Source: Chrysomallon squamiferum (lineage: Eukaryota > Mollusca > Gastropoda > Neomphalida > Peltospiridae). Taken from it: a DNA stretch of 64,000 bases. The translations under genes and the position numbers were made by a program. Under the pieces are notes generated by a model that saw only the letters and a program-made list of their open reading frames with translations, made no database searches and was not told the DNA's origin. Shown here in pieces: positions 1-11,620 of the stretch. The stretch's first letter is position 1; each line of letters begins with the position of its first letter. The DNA is taken from NCBI GenBank assembly GCA_012295275.1, contig CM022679.1, positions 5,869,157-5,933,156 of the forward strand. The letters run 5' to 3'.

Positions 1-1453
1 TCAGACACAATACTAAATTTAACTAAAATTAGTTAAGTGATCAGGTCATCTGCACACAATTTATTAATTCTGGTAAGCAATGACTAACATTTTGTATATT
101 CCTCATAGTTTCAGGTCTTGTCAGTTCATATCTGCTACTTTATTTTCTTGAAATAATCAAATATCCACACATGAAGTAGAATGCTACTACTATCAGTGCA
201 GTAGAAAATTATTGAGGTGCTTTCCACACAGATTTTCCAAAGAGTAGTTTCAGTATAACAATACAAAATGGTTTTAAAATAAAAGATTAAACCTGATTAA
301 CATCTCTAATGGGTGGTGTGAAAATTTAATAGCAATGTAAAATTACATGAATCCATTAATGAAGAAACCCAGTGATGAAATCAAGATCATGCAAAATATA
401 TATAGGTTTTTTTCAACGAACAATTTAAGTTATATTGGCTTGTCATAAGTTTAAAATTAGTTTTTATAAAAAAAAAAAATTAAAAGATTTTGTTAAATAA
501 AAAAGTATACTCTTTACTTCTTTTATTTTGAATTTTCGTTTGAAACAAACATCTTAAAACTTTCAGATACAAATACAGTGGTGAGTATTTCTCTTTTTTT
601 TTACATTACTCGTACAGACATTGGTTCTGTCCTGTCCCAAACTGATACATTAAAAATTTCTGTACAAAATGAATATTGTGAATACGTTAAAGCACTAAAT
701 GCAATGTAGTTTGTTGGTTATAATAACAATCTTACTGGGGTACTATAAATTATTTAAATTCATTCACTGAAATTGTAAAACATATTACATTTTTGATGCA
801 ATGAGACAAAAAACGAATTATGCAGGTATGAACTTACAAAATAATAAAAACCAACTCCCTGGTAATGCATAGTAAAAATTGAATAATTCCATACGAACAT
901 AACACGAATATTTGACATTAAATATAACATTAAAAACACTATGAATATATCAACTTTTTGAACTTTTGTCAGTAACATTTTTAAATTCTAACTTCAGTAC
1001 ATTTTTTTTTTTTGCACATAAATAAATAAGATGGGTTTTGAGGGTTTTTTGCATTTTTCTTCACGCGCTATTGTAAGTTGAACCGTACACAAACAACCAG
1101 GAAGAACAAGTACCTCTTTGTTTGCAAACAATGATAGAATTCCGGTTACAATATGGCCGCTACCCGCCATTTTGTCACCCGCGAATTTTGATCTGAAGGT
1201 GTAAACAAGCTCTAAATCATTTCATTTTACAATACAGTAAAGATTTAATTTAAACGGACAATTCACAACATTACTAGATAACGTTTAAAACTAAGCAAAT
1301 TGCAAATATAACACAAAACTGCATCAGACTGAAGCGAAGCTAAATCCGATAAGATGTGTCAACTAGCATTTGTTAATTTTGAAGTTTTGAATGAAATTTT
1401 TAACTGTAAGCATTTAAATTAAATTTTTCATTACTTAGATATATTAAACTTAC
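1..1453 (-). other. H2AZ: Intron 3 of the H2A.Z gene (partial)
   Basis: From the GTAAGT donor (1448-1453) to the left edge there is no recognisable H2A.Z exon. Most of the stretch is AT-rich and featureless. Positions 1060-1200 are clearly richer in CpG and contain paired YY1-like sites (separate entry). Short open frames at 760-978 and around exon 3 are shadows. Confidence 0.75.
1151..1174. promoter_or_regulatory. Paired, convergent YY1-like sites in a CpG-bearing intronic patch
   Basis: ATATGGCC (1151-1158) and CGCCATTTTG (1165-1174) form an inverted pair of CCAT cores. The AAAATGGCGG form on the minus strand is the classic YY1 type. The adjacent CCCGCGAA resembles an E2F half-site. The patch (about 1060-1200) is unusually rich in CpG for this window. 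A role as intronic enhancer or alternative promoter of the histone gene is inference. Confidence 0.35.
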
Positions 1454-1892
1454 TTCTGCAGTCAAGTATTCTAAAATTGCTGCACTGTAAACTGCTGCGG
1501 TGGCACCAACTCGACCGTGACTGGTTGTCCGATTTTTCAAATGTCTGTGTATACGACCGACAGGAAACTACAAGAAAGGGCAGTACGTTTATAATGATAT
1601 ATGTATAATCAAAATGCATATGATGTACTCGAATTGATAGCTAACTTGTTACTTGGCCATTAAATGCAATAAATACCTGTAATCCTGCCCTAGCTGAACG
1701 AGAAACAGCCTTCGCTTTCGCTTTTCCTGAATCTTTTCCAGCTTTACCTCCGGCCTGAAAACACAAATGTTTATTATTTTTAAGCAAAAATGTTATCAAT
1801 AACAATCAAACAATGTATATAAAATCATAAGTTGCACAAATAAATTGCCGATGAATAATATTATTCACGATAACGAACAGATTGCGTACCAT
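1454..1892 (-). CDS. H2AZ: Histone variant H2A.Z/H2A.V, 5' part (exons 1-3; gene runs off left edge)
   Basis: This encodes the replication-independent H2A variant that replaces H2A in nucleosomes at promoters and regulatory chromatin. Three exons are seen on the minus strand. Exon 1 coding is only the ATG (1890-1892), followed by a GTACGC donor. Exon 2 is 1677-1754 (26 codons, [18 protein letters not shown] then RSARAGLQ). Exon 3 is 1454-1567 (38 codons, [20 protein letters not shown] then [18 protein letters not shown]), ending at GTAAGT. All introns are phase 0. An intron directly after the ATG is, as I recall, also found in insect H2A.V. The KDSGKAKAK tail and [19 protein letters not shown] distinguish H2A.Z from canonical H2A. 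Asn replaces the usual Ser after HLK. The rest of the fold, from LELAGNAS on, was searched for in 1-1447 and not found, so it lies beyond position 1 on the minus-strand side. The start is certain because it is the only ATG that splices in frame to AGGKAGKD. Confidence 0.95.
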
Positions 1893-2050
1893 CTTGGTTT
1901 GTCTATTCCGGTTGAAATCCAACAATATCACTTGTCCGCCAAAATAGCGTCAGTTCGAAGATCACGTGATCTAATGCGCCAATGGGGTGTCCATCATTCT
2001 TTTGTTTCGCTTGCGATTCTGGTAAATGAGCCAACGGAATCGTTATATAT
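1893..2050 (-). promoter_or_regulatory. H2AZ: H2A.Z 5'UTR and promoter: E2F-like, palindromic E-box and CCAAT sites
   Basis: Immediately upstream of the H2A.Z ATG on the minus strand lies a CpG-containing stretch. It has an E2F-like TTTGGCGG (1936-1943 on the complement) and a perfect 14-bp palindrome AGATCACGTGATCT centred on CACGTG (1959-1972; E-box for bHLH factors such as MYC/MAX or USF). A CCAAT element follows (1979-1983). No TATA box is convincing. The order and spacing suit a housekeeping CCAAT/E-box promoter. The transcription start itself cannot be read from sequence. The plus-strand open frame 1845-2060 is a shadow of this region. Confidence 0.55.
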
Positions 2051-2060
2051 TATGACATAA

Positions 2061-2940
2061 CAATAAAGTCGATTATGCTTAGTACATTGTGTGAAATACA
2101 TGCTACAAATGTCTTGGTTACAGCAACTTATGTTTCAAGAGGCAGTTATTACTAAAATTACGAAGTATTTGCAAGTACTCTCGAAGGGACATAACTGCGA
2201 TATCTTGTGTCAAAATGTCACATCACTGCATCAGTACATTATGGAATTTATGATTTTGATCGGCAATTTGTAGTTATTATAAGTTAACTAACCTAAACAA
2301 AAAATAACGTTTATTAATGAAAAGTAATAATAATATTGACAAATATAAAATAATTAAATATTCATTTTAGAATTTTACGTTAAATGTTACAACAGTTCGA
2401 ATTATTTTATTTTATTGTTTTAATTTTATTTTTACATAATAATTATTATCATTAAATGAAACTGGCCATGCTGTATAGTTATGCAAAACATATGTAACTG
2501 CTCCTATTGTTAAACACCAGTAATGGACATAAGACTAGCAAAATGTTTAGTTGTTACAACAAACTTTAAAATCCTCTACAGTACTTAGCTAGTTCTGTAA
2601 ATTTATATATGTATAATCTCTTTTCTCTATGACCTATAATTCATTTTCTAAGAATAGACCTGATCCATGTCCAAACCTCTTTAGTGCACATTTTGTATAT
2701 TTATTTATTTATTGTAGAACATAAAATAATTTTAAGATAATATCTAAATAATTACCAATACTTTAGTCATTAATTCAAACAAATTTCATTTTTTTTTTTT
2801 TTTTCTTTTTATTAATATTATTATTACTGTTGTTGTTTTATTTTTAATTATTTATTTTACTATATTTATTTTTCATGTATTATTTTATTTTAGTTCATTT
2901 TATTTTATTTTAATATATTATATTAAGATGTTTATTAAGT
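2061..2940. other. Intergenic, AT-rich, no gene seen
   Basis: Upstream of the histone promoter. It contains only AT-rich unique sequence and TTTA/ATTT-type low complexity. The plus-strand frame 2091-2273 has no family resemblance and no splice or codon support. Confidence 0.6.
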
Positions 2941-2942
2941 AA

Positions 2943-3041
2943 ATGGTTTGTAGTTCAAAATTAGCATGCTGGCCTCAGATGTGTTTGGTCATGAGATCAA
3001 CCCCACATGCCCTAGCTAGCATCCCACAACTATAAGAAGAT

Positions 3042-3076
<35 letters not shown>
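2943..3076 (+). mobile_element. tRNA-derived SINE with poly(A) tail
   Basis: The head has an A-box-like TAGTTCAAAATTAG from 2951 and a B-box-like GAGATCAACCC at about 2993-3003. They are about 42 nt apart, as in a tRNA gene. A short unrelated body follows and the element ends in about 30 A (3046-3076). Polymerase III promoter, body and A-tail in this order are the layout of a tRNA-derived SINE. Both boxes are degenerate, so transcription is unlikely. Target-site duplications were not resolved. Confidence 0.6.
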
Positions 3077-3084
<8 letters not shown>

Positions 3085-4790
3085 TGTTAATACTTATGTA
3101 AGTAATAATCTAAATATGACGTTATCAGTATGGGGCTTAGTGTTATGTATGATATCATAAACATGTATGTCGGTAAAGATACCAAGTGTAGAAATAAATC
3201 TAACATTTCATACTTGCTCTTTGAACAGAAGTTTGTTAATTTTACTTCACCTGTCAGTGTTGTAATCTCTTTTATCAGTTATTTAACAGTATTTTTCTTT
3301 GTGAAAATAGAGCTAAAAAATCTGAATTTCTAGCCTCTTAATCCTAATATTTTATTATTTATTTATTTATTATCATTATTATTATTATATGTTTGGGGGG
3401 ATTATTTTTTATTATTATTTGTATTTATTTATTTTGGTTTAGCTATTTATATTTTTTATTTATCTATTTTTATTGTATTTCTGTTTTATTTATTATTTTA
3501 TTTTATTTTAATTGTCATCTTTCATTTATTTATGCTTTTTATTATTTATTTATTTCATTTTATTAATATACATTTTGAAACAATTTTCCTTAACTTAGCT
3601 GTCTGTGCATTTTTTTTAATTTTTTTTTTATTATTATTTTTTTTTATCTGTGTTTCAGTTAACTCAGAGTTTTATTGAAATAATACAGAAATATAAAGAA
3701 AGGCTGCATATTGTGCATTAATATAATATTGCATAATATGAAGGGTGTTACATACAGTCAAACATAATGTACCGGTATTAATCATAAGATATTTAATAAT
3801 CTGTTACATTCAGGGACAATTTTATTTAAAACCTTAATATTAATACGTAATAATAATCCAACTTCACAGGATGAAGGTTTCATCCAATAAAAATATTTAA
3901 TATATTTTCTTAAACTGGTTTAAAATTTTGATATTATTAATACTTAATGATAGTACAACATTATGATTTAAAGGTCTCATCCAGTAAATATTAATATATT
4001 TATTATATTTTCATCTAAGATCATCATATTTAGGGCATTCTAATAACATATGATATTTGTCTTCAGTTTTGTTTAAATTACAACAAATGTATATTCTATC
4101 TGACCTTTCTGTATTTCTTTACTTTCAGTTTCCTATTGCTAAAGAATGGGCTGACAATCTAAGCTTAGTTTATCAAATGCAGTTGCGTTTCAGGATATAT
4201 TTTTGCAAATAGTAGACAACTAGCCAGAAACATAAGCCAAAGAATTAATTCTTCACAGTGTGCCCTCCCAATTATTTGTTGGTACTTCTATTTGTCATTC
4301 AACTAATACTCCAAGACTAATTATAAGACTTTCTTGTATAGTCATTCATGTTTGTGGGAAGGTGAATATAAAAGATTCGTTGCTGCTAATTGATGTAGCT
4401 CATGCAATGCTTGCGACTAGTTTCTTTTCTTGTATCATTGTAGCAGATGTAACCCGATGTTTGATTTAATAAACATAAATGTGTGCATCTGACACATTCA
4501 TTTATTTTTTGATCAGCTTAAAGTTAACAATTTATCAGTTTCTGGTAATTTTATTTCTAATACTAAAAATTTAAATGTATATATATATATAGGTAATTAT
4601 TTTAATTTTAATTTTATAATTTTTAATTTTTTAATTGTTTTATTTTTATTTTATTTTATTTTGTTTTAATTTATTAATTTTTTTTAACATTCAGACTATA
4701 ATTACAACTACAATTATTTTTATTATTACTATTATTATTATTATTATTAGGACGGTCATAATTATATAAAAATTATTAATTATTTTATTA
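3077..4790. other. Intergenic AT-rich stretch with TTTA/ATT low complexity
   Basis: Mostly homopolymer T, TTTA and ATT repeats (3340-3660 and 4560-4750) around patches of unique sequence. Frames 3130-3333 and 4260-4469 match no protein family I know. The 4120-4470 patch is somewhat more complex and could be a decayed repeat, but nothing identifies it. Confidence 0.5.
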
Positions 4791-4839
4791 CACACATCAT
4801 AATACTGACTTTTCCAACGATTACTGTTTTATTGCACGT

Positions 4840-4965
4840 AGTCTATTTTGCGCGTCGATTTCGGGTTTAACTTGGAGGTGACATCAGACTGAGTGCTCAC
4901 AAATTGCTATTTATTGATCAGGTGCCTTGACGTCACAAGACTGAGTCATCGTGAAATCCGTAATT
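4840..4965. promoter_or_regulatory. CRE plus AP-1 cluster in a CpG-bearing patch
   Basis: A perfect full CRE palindrome TGACGTCA (4928-4935) lies 6 bp from a perfect AP-1 site TGAGTCA (4942-4948). The phrase CAGACTGAGTGCTCACAAA about 45 bp upstream is a diverged echo of CACAAGACTGAGTCA. GCGCGTCG near 4851 adds CpG. Such a cluster in AT-rich spacer looks like a distal enhancer or the promoter of an unrecognised transcript. No adjoining gene was found within 2 kb. Confidence 0.4.
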
Positions 4966-5435
4966 TATCAGATACATATATTTATTATTATTTCATTTGA
5001 TTATATGTATACCATGTCATGACATTATGAATAAATAGATATAATCTGATGCATTTTACTCAGATGTTGTTTAGTATTATATACATAATTATTGTACATT
5101 AAAAATATGTCTGCAGTTTTTATGTTTATCTTTTATTTATTTTTTGTTTATTATTATTTTTATTATTTTTTTTTTTTTGCTCAGATATTTTTGTATGAGG
5201 CTGAAGGTATTATAATTTTGTGTTAAACTTATAATAATATTGCTATTGTATTTCTATTATTATACTTTTTTTTATTATTTTTTTTAAATTTTTTATTATT
5301 ATTATTATTATTATTATTTTTTTTTTTTATATATTAACATTAATTTTGCAATGAAAGTCAAATTCAAAATGCTTTCATTATTCACTTTATTTTATTTTAC
5401 TGTCTTTTATTATTATTGTTGTTATTAATTATTAT

Positions 5436-5438
<3 letters not shown>

Positions 5439-5478
<40 letters not shown>
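5439..5478 (+). repeat. Poly(T) tract of about 40 nt
   Basis: An uninterrupted T run after TATTATC low complexity. It could be the tail of a minus-strand retroposed element, but no element body was recognised beside it. Confidence 0.8.
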
Positions 5479-5480
<2 letters not shown>

Positions 5481-5779
5481 TTATTTATAAATTTGTTTTT
5501 ATCTATCTTTTTGATTCTGACCTTTGAAACACTAAAATGATCATTATAAATATCCATTTAATTTAAAATTTGAGACAAAGCTCTATTGGTGGTGGATCCA
5601 AAAATCCTCCATAACATTTAAGAGATCATTGCACTCTTTTATATCCAAATACATATTTTATATTTTTTATGAAGGATCTCATGTGAGTATACTGTAATGG
5701 TTACCAAGACATGACAACAGCCAAAATATTGCATTACAAAATAAAGATAAGAATTTACATCATTTCCTTGTGCTAGAAC

Positions 5780-5880
5780 AGGAAATGAGATGGTGCTTTT
5801 TTAGAACATCTGTCTGAGGAATGGAAGATTAATGGGTTAGCTCTTCTTAATGTCAGTTATTTATAAAAAAAAATAAGCAA
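5780..5880 (+). mobile_element. Probable decayed tRNA-derived SINE head
   Basis: GATGGTGCTTTTTTAGAACA (from 5789), CTGTCTGAGGAATGGAAG and then ATTAATGGG have the cadence of a tRNA A-box to B-box segment, followed by an A-rich tail (5863-5873). The boxes are too eroded for a firm call. Confidence 0.35.
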
Positions 5881-6053
5881 TTTAAAAAATAATAATTTGA
5901 ATAAAATAAAATAAAATAAAAAACTAAAATAAACTAAACTAAAATAAACAGAAATGAAATGAAATGAAAATACAACAAAAAGAAAAAAACAATTCCAAAC
6001 ACCCCTCCAGCAACAATTATAATAATAAAAAAAGAAATTCAAATAAACTACTG

Positions 6054-6190
6054 TGATTATAAAGTCCTTGTGCAGTTTTAAATTTTTGCACATTCTATGA
6101 GGGTAAGAGAATACAATTTTTGACAGTGGGCAGGTTGAAAATTAAGAATCTCAACAATAAATACATTTAAAAATACAAAATTTAATTTAT
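6054..6190 (+). repeat. Dispersed repeat, copy 1 (second copy near 27981)
   Basis: Matches 27981-28240 in the same orientation. Both share a phrase near AAAG.CCTTGTGCA.TTTTA at the start and the string CAATAATAAATACATTTAAAAAT near the end (in two parts: CAATAATAAATACA, TTTAAAAAT). The two copies differ by indels in the middle, so the family is old. No coding potential or terminal repeat was seen. Confidence 0.6.
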
Positions 6191-6199
6191 CTTATCCTT

Positions 6200-9100
6200 T
6201 TTAAAAGATCAATTCTATCATGCATAAATTAGAAGTTACATAATTTTTAATTTGCACAAAGACTTTAAAATTACCCTGATTTATATATAACAACAACACT
6301 AAAGGAGAAACATGCCGCACAATCTAACTTCGCTGTTATAATAGTTAGCAGCAATGCATCTTTAATGTGCCTCTTCCTTTAAACAAATACACACACTTTA
6401 ATCATGTCACAGAGCAATAGTTTTATTGGGAAATAATGGGTGAAACCTCAAACTGAATAAAATAAAATCCATATTTAATTTCTGCACGATATACATATAT
6501 TTAATCTCTGAATAAATTATATATTGAATATCTTCTTCACTAAGGTTATGCAACAAGCCATTTAATGTGCATCCATATTTTGGTTAATTTATAACTGGTC
6601 CACATTTTCACAGGTTTGTTTAATTTCTGAACAGTAAATTATATTCTTATAGTGGCATAAAGTATGTAAAGGATAATGTCCAAAATCTCTTTAATTAGTT
6701 TCACGGATGAATCTCTTGTAAGCCTGACAATTCAAAATGAGATTTACAAATGCAACTAATCATGAGGGCATTAAAACAAAGTACACTCACAAAATTCTCC
6801 CACTAATGTGCACAGAAAAATAAAACAATTGTTCCTTTGCCAAACTAGAATACAGCTGATATTAATAAGTGAATTAATCAGTTCTTCCTAGTACCAATAC
6901 ACAAGATTGTAAGTGTCTTAAGTATCCCCATTTTTTTATCGTCCTTGGGTAGCCACAGAACCATGCAGCCATCAATAACAGTGAATTATTAAACATTACA
7001 ACACCCTATCAATAAGGTGGGCCAACCCTATACAGTTACTGAAATCAGTGAAACCTTTATCAATTTTTTTTTTTTTTTTTTTTAAATTTTTTAAGAAGAA
7101 TAGAAATCTAAACAGGAACTGTGTAAAATAATGAAAATGGTTCCTTATGCTTTGCTTCTTATAATGTCACCCATTAGAGAATTGTAGTGGACTCATCAAA
7201 ATGTGCAGCAATACCCCAACCCCAGAAATTCTGTTTTAAATGTAAAACTGAAATCTTGATACAGTTTACAATTGTTTCCTACCTCTGAAAGTTGCCCTGA
7301 TCCCTGGAGTTAGATATTGAGAAGAGGTACAAGCTAAGTATATCTGATTAATTTACAACAAAAAATATTTTCTATGTACAACAGTTTTTCTTCTTGTACT
7401 TCTTCATTATAAATATTTTCTATGTATAACAGTTTTTCTTCTTTTATTTCTTCATTACTACAGCAACTATTCTGTCTTCATACTGATTTAGGTAAGTAAC
7501 CAGGAGTTACTCTTAGTGGTTAAATGTGCTCCTAGGTAACTTAATAATAACTGACTTACTTTATTTCTGTTTTTTTAATAATAAACTAATAAGAAATTAC
7601 ATTTTTTTTAAAATATTATTTTTATATTTGAAAACGTAAATGAAACCAGCTGAATTTCATTTTTAATAAAAACAAACAAACTTAATGAAATGTAATGAAA
7701 TATGATTTTACTGACAGTCATGGTAACAGTTTTTACAAATATAATATGAAAAAATAGAAAAAAAACAAACAAACATTTTTATATATGTGCAAAGCACTAA
7801 ACATCTGTGATTGTTAAATATTGTTTAGCAATCAAGCAAGTAAAAATAAAACATAATTTTTAAAACATTTTTTTTTTATCCCTTTTTTATCTCGACAAAT
7901 ATGATGCAGCACAGTACATACATTTTATATAAAATCACTATATATTCCAACTAGAAACACAACTTTAGTAACACAACATACCTGTGATTGTATTACTGAG
8001 TATATTATTACTATTGTTGCAATTGCTATTATTATTATTATTGTATTATTAATATTACTACTACTGCTACCACTGTTGTTTACAAGCTAGAAGATAGAAA
8101 GGGAATGAATGCCAAGGTGTTTTTTTTATCCATCTTGTTTCTGTCCTACACCAAGCTAATACTAATCAGAATGGAATATAATAACAGACTGCAAATCTGG
8201 TTTATTTGCTTTAACAAAAGAAAACAAAATGGGAAGAGTATTTTTTTCATCCATGTACCCCAACTAAATCAAAACACTCCATCTTAGTCACACTGTATTC
8301 CTTTCATTTTCTGGAGCAAAACTGAACACATTATTTTAAAAATGTTTGATGATATAGTTTCACAAATAAAACATAAATCTATGTCACTGATAGCCAACAT
8401 TAAAAATATGTAAAAAGTTTACTGCAATTAAGAAAAATATACAGTCACAACTAACAACAAATTTTTATGCTGTGATCCTAAAAGGATTTTGTAGAAAAAC
8501 AAAAAAATTATATGGCCTCTTGTATGTATTTCATTTACCAACTATACTAGGTTGAATGTATAAAAATCATGTATTCATTTATATTTTCTTGAACATCAGC
8601 TTTAAGGTAAAACAGACTTTGTAAATTTAGGTCCCTGTCTTTTTAACAGTAACTTTCTATCAATCTCTCCAGAAATAATTTAAGCATAAAAACAACTATT
8701 CAATAAAAATTAAAAAAAACGAAAAACTGCTTTCCATTCAGAAATCTTACACATTTTTAAGTGAATTTATGACAGGTCTTTATATATTAGTGTCTATAAG
8801 CAATATGATTTTGAATACTGTTAACATATTTAGCAACATACAAATTTAATTAATAGTAAACATTATGACAGAAAGACATGTTTATAATGCGAGAAACAGA
8901 TAAACAGGTATGAAAGTAGGCAGAATAAATATACAGTTAGGATAGAGAGAAATATCTATACAGACATATCATGATGTTATGGAGTACAAGACTGCAGGAA
9001 ATACCATATTCATGTGTTGTGATGCAACATTTTACATCATTAAAAACATAACAGAAAGAACATGGCTTCTCTCAAGTTGAGATTCTGTGAATGGTGATAT

Positions 9101-10124
9101 TGAACATATTTAAGTGACTAGATAAATAAATATATATATTGTTTTAGCAGTTTCTTTTCATTTATTATTTGTTAAAATTAAATTTTATAAAAAAGAAAAT
9201 GTGTGTGTGTGTGTGTGAATTCAAATGGGTGCAGATTTGGATTTTGAATAAGTCATGCAATTTTGTTTCTTCCATATTAGTAGCACATTTACATAATCAT
9301 AATGCATCATTATCACATAATTATAGTTACATTATGTACACTTACTACATTAATGGATGGATTAACAATGTTTTGTGCACATAATGATAATGGTAACACC
9401 AGCAAATAAAATGCACAAATCAGTCCAAATTTTTTTAAAGATGAAATTAAAACATTTTCAATAATGTAAGTATATCAGGTTTCAGAGGTCAGTGGAATGC
9501 CATTCGTTGTCCTTAGCAACATATCACAGTTGAAACAATTTGGCACTGTTCTCATAAAGAAAACACTGGATGTGTTCCAAGAATTAACATCTTTTTTTAA
9601 TTCAACTTGTTTGAAAAAAAAATAATAAATGTATTTACATGACAATTACCAATGTCATAATTGTTTGAAGAGAGCCTTCACAACCTAATTTTTCATAACA
9701 ACCAATATTTTTATTAGAGGTCTATATTTTTTTACTTCGGAGTTATTATTCAAAATTAAATACTATTGTTATTAGTCTTACTATTTATCTCTTTTCTTTC
9801 TTTTTTGTCCACTGTAAACAACAAAATTACAAATACCAAAAATAATTTGATTTAATATTTACCTAATAAATTACTACTGGCTCTATAAATAATTTTCTAA
9901 TACAATCAAAACTTGAACTGACATAGCCACTATATTAATAATTATGTCTACAAATACATTCAGTGTTCTCTAAACTCTTTTAAAATTCTTTCATTCACAA
10001 TTTTTTTTTCTATGGCCATACATATCTTTTGGATAAACTTTCTCTTTCACAGATTAATTTTCTCTTTCCTCAGAAGTCACTCATAAAAGTTTTCTATATG
10101 ACTAGAATCTTGATACAACAGCCT
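6200..10124. other. Intergenic / probable DDIT4 3' flank, no further gene seen
   Basis: AT-rich sequence with T-runs, a short GT microsatellite (9198-9218) and a 48-bp tandem duplication (7364-7459). The part nearest 10124 should contain the DDIT4 3' untranslated region. Many TTTATT strings (AATAAA on the minus strand) prevent choosing its end. Open frames 8105-8287 and 9169-9384 look like chance. Confidence 0.55.
7364..7459. repeat. Tandem duplication, 48 bp x 2
   Basis: The unit begins near AATATTTTCTATGTA and contains CAACAGTTTTTCTTCTTGTA or its near copy. TCTATGTA recurs at 7371 and 7419. The copies differ at a few bases. Confidence 0.75.
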
Positions 10125-11620
10125 TTACTGTGAATTGCTTCGATACAGTTTGTTCTTTTCTAGAATGAATCCAGAGCAAAGGATCTTGGCAAATGTTCTC
10201 CATTTTGAATTCTTGAGGCAGCTTTTGACTGTGACAAAAAGTTTATGTAACATGCACCAGCCTCTGTTGTCCTCTCTCAGAGTCAGATACAATTCAAATG
10301 TTGCCACCTTCATTGGGTCGCAAACGATTTTTGCTATTCTACGACAAGCATTTTTTTCATCGAGGTTAATGTACAAAACACAACCTCTCAATCCATAAGG
10401 TTCATCCTGAGACATCCGCAGAACATCTTGTGATATCTTCGAGATGAGCCCGCATGGAAAAAGGATTTCACAATTGAGTTGTTTTTCCTTTGCTATCCGA
10501 AGAGCATATTCAATTTCCGATTTCAATTCCTGACACTGGATATACTCTGCTGTGTCTTCAAACATACCATAGCTGTTCAAACCTGGAACATGTGATTCTG
10601 AAACATAAATATGTAACTGATATAAATATTCATTTAATTTCATGTGATTAATTACATTGTTAAAAATTGTTATTTGAAGTACATTAGTGGACATACATTT
10701 TATTCTTTTATTTTATTAACAGCTCATTTATTAACCAAAATGGTTTTCTTAACAACCTTTAACATTAGTAGAAAGAATATAAATAAATTAACATCTGTTT
10801 AGACATAACTATTTTTGAAATTAAAAAATTCTAGTAACTACTCCTTGTTGCCTGGGTTATAATCAGTTACATTCATTTCTGGGAACTAACTGGTTGCTAT
10901 CCAGTTATTTTTGAAGAAAATATTTTTTGTAAACCCTATGCATTCCTCTTTGTAAAGTTATTGCAAACCAGCTGAAATGGTAAATCTAAATCTTTTACTG
11001 TATTAAGTAGGCCATTTAAAAAAAAAAAAAAAAAAATTATTATTTTTTAAAATTATAATATACTCAGCATCTTCAAGCTATTTTTTTTTTTTTTTTTTTT
11101 TAAAAAGTGTTGTTATTTTATCATTTCCTAATATTTTTCAACTTTCAACAACAATTTTATGATAATTATTTAATGTATCATCAATATAATATCAGCACTT
11201 CAGCTGGCGGCCTCTGTGAAACAGAATCTAATGCTAAACTTTTTTCTTTTTAATTTCATTATTTTAAAATGCTAGTAGCATATTACTTAATTATTATTAT
11301 TTGAAATATGCAAAGTAATATGAACCATACATAATGATTTTCAAAAATATAATTAAATTTAAAGTCTTGCAAAATGTAAATCAACAGTTGTCGTCTGCTT
11401 GGTAAATCCTTTGTCTGCTTGGAAAATTCTCGGTCATGGTCACAAGATAAATTGTTTAGACAATAGTAAATTACTTACCAACTTTGTCTTTGTGTTTGTC
11501 GTGTTCAAAGTCCGTTTCGATGACTATTGAGTACTTGTCACTTTTAAAATTATCATTGTCGTCTAGTCGTGAATTGAAAAGTTGCTTTATTTTATACATA
11601 ACGCTTTCGAAGGTAATCAT
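10125..11620 (-). CDS. DDIT4: DDIT4 / REDD1 / Scylla-Charybde stress-response protein (2 exons, complete)
   Basis: Encodes a 204-residue protein of the DDIT4 (REDD1/RTP801) family. Family members are cytosolic proteins induced by hypoxia, DNA damage and energy stress that restrain mTORC1 through TSC1-TSC2. Exon 1 coding is 11479-11620 (ATG 11618-11620, residues 1-47). Exon 2 is 10125-10597 (from Glu48, codon split in phase 1, to TAA 10125-10127). The donor is GTAAGT and the acceptor TTTCAG. The conserved C-terminal half is plain: LxxEIEYALxIAKE at about 72-85, the hallmark EPYGLRG at 113-119 followed by CVLYINLDE, DP..VATFELYLTLRED at about 141-157, and the closing FILEKNKLYRS at 191-201. Length agrees with the family (about 190-230). 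The N-terminus (MITFESVMYKIKQLF) is divergent, as in relatives. The minus-strand frame that reads past the acceptor to 10694 is intronic read-through. Confidence 0.93.
10598..11478 (-). other. DDIT4: DDIT4 intron 1
   Basis: Bounded by donor GTAAGT (11473-11478 on the complement) and acceptor TTTCAG (10598-10603). It contains two homopolymer runs (about 11018-11035 and 11082-11100) and no coding signal. Confidence 0.85.

Noticed and set aside
1845-2273. Two plus-strand open frames of 71 and 60 codons
   Set aside because: They run antisense over the H2A.Z exon 1 and promoter or over AT-rich flank, with no family resemblance.
10135-10398. Plus-strand 87-codon frame
   Set aside because: A shadow on the opposite strand of DDIT4 exon 2.
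10598-10694. Extension of DDIT4 exon 2 to the ATG at 10694
   Set aside because: The TTTCAG acceptor at 10598 joins in frame to exon 1 and its ATG; the extra residues are intronic.
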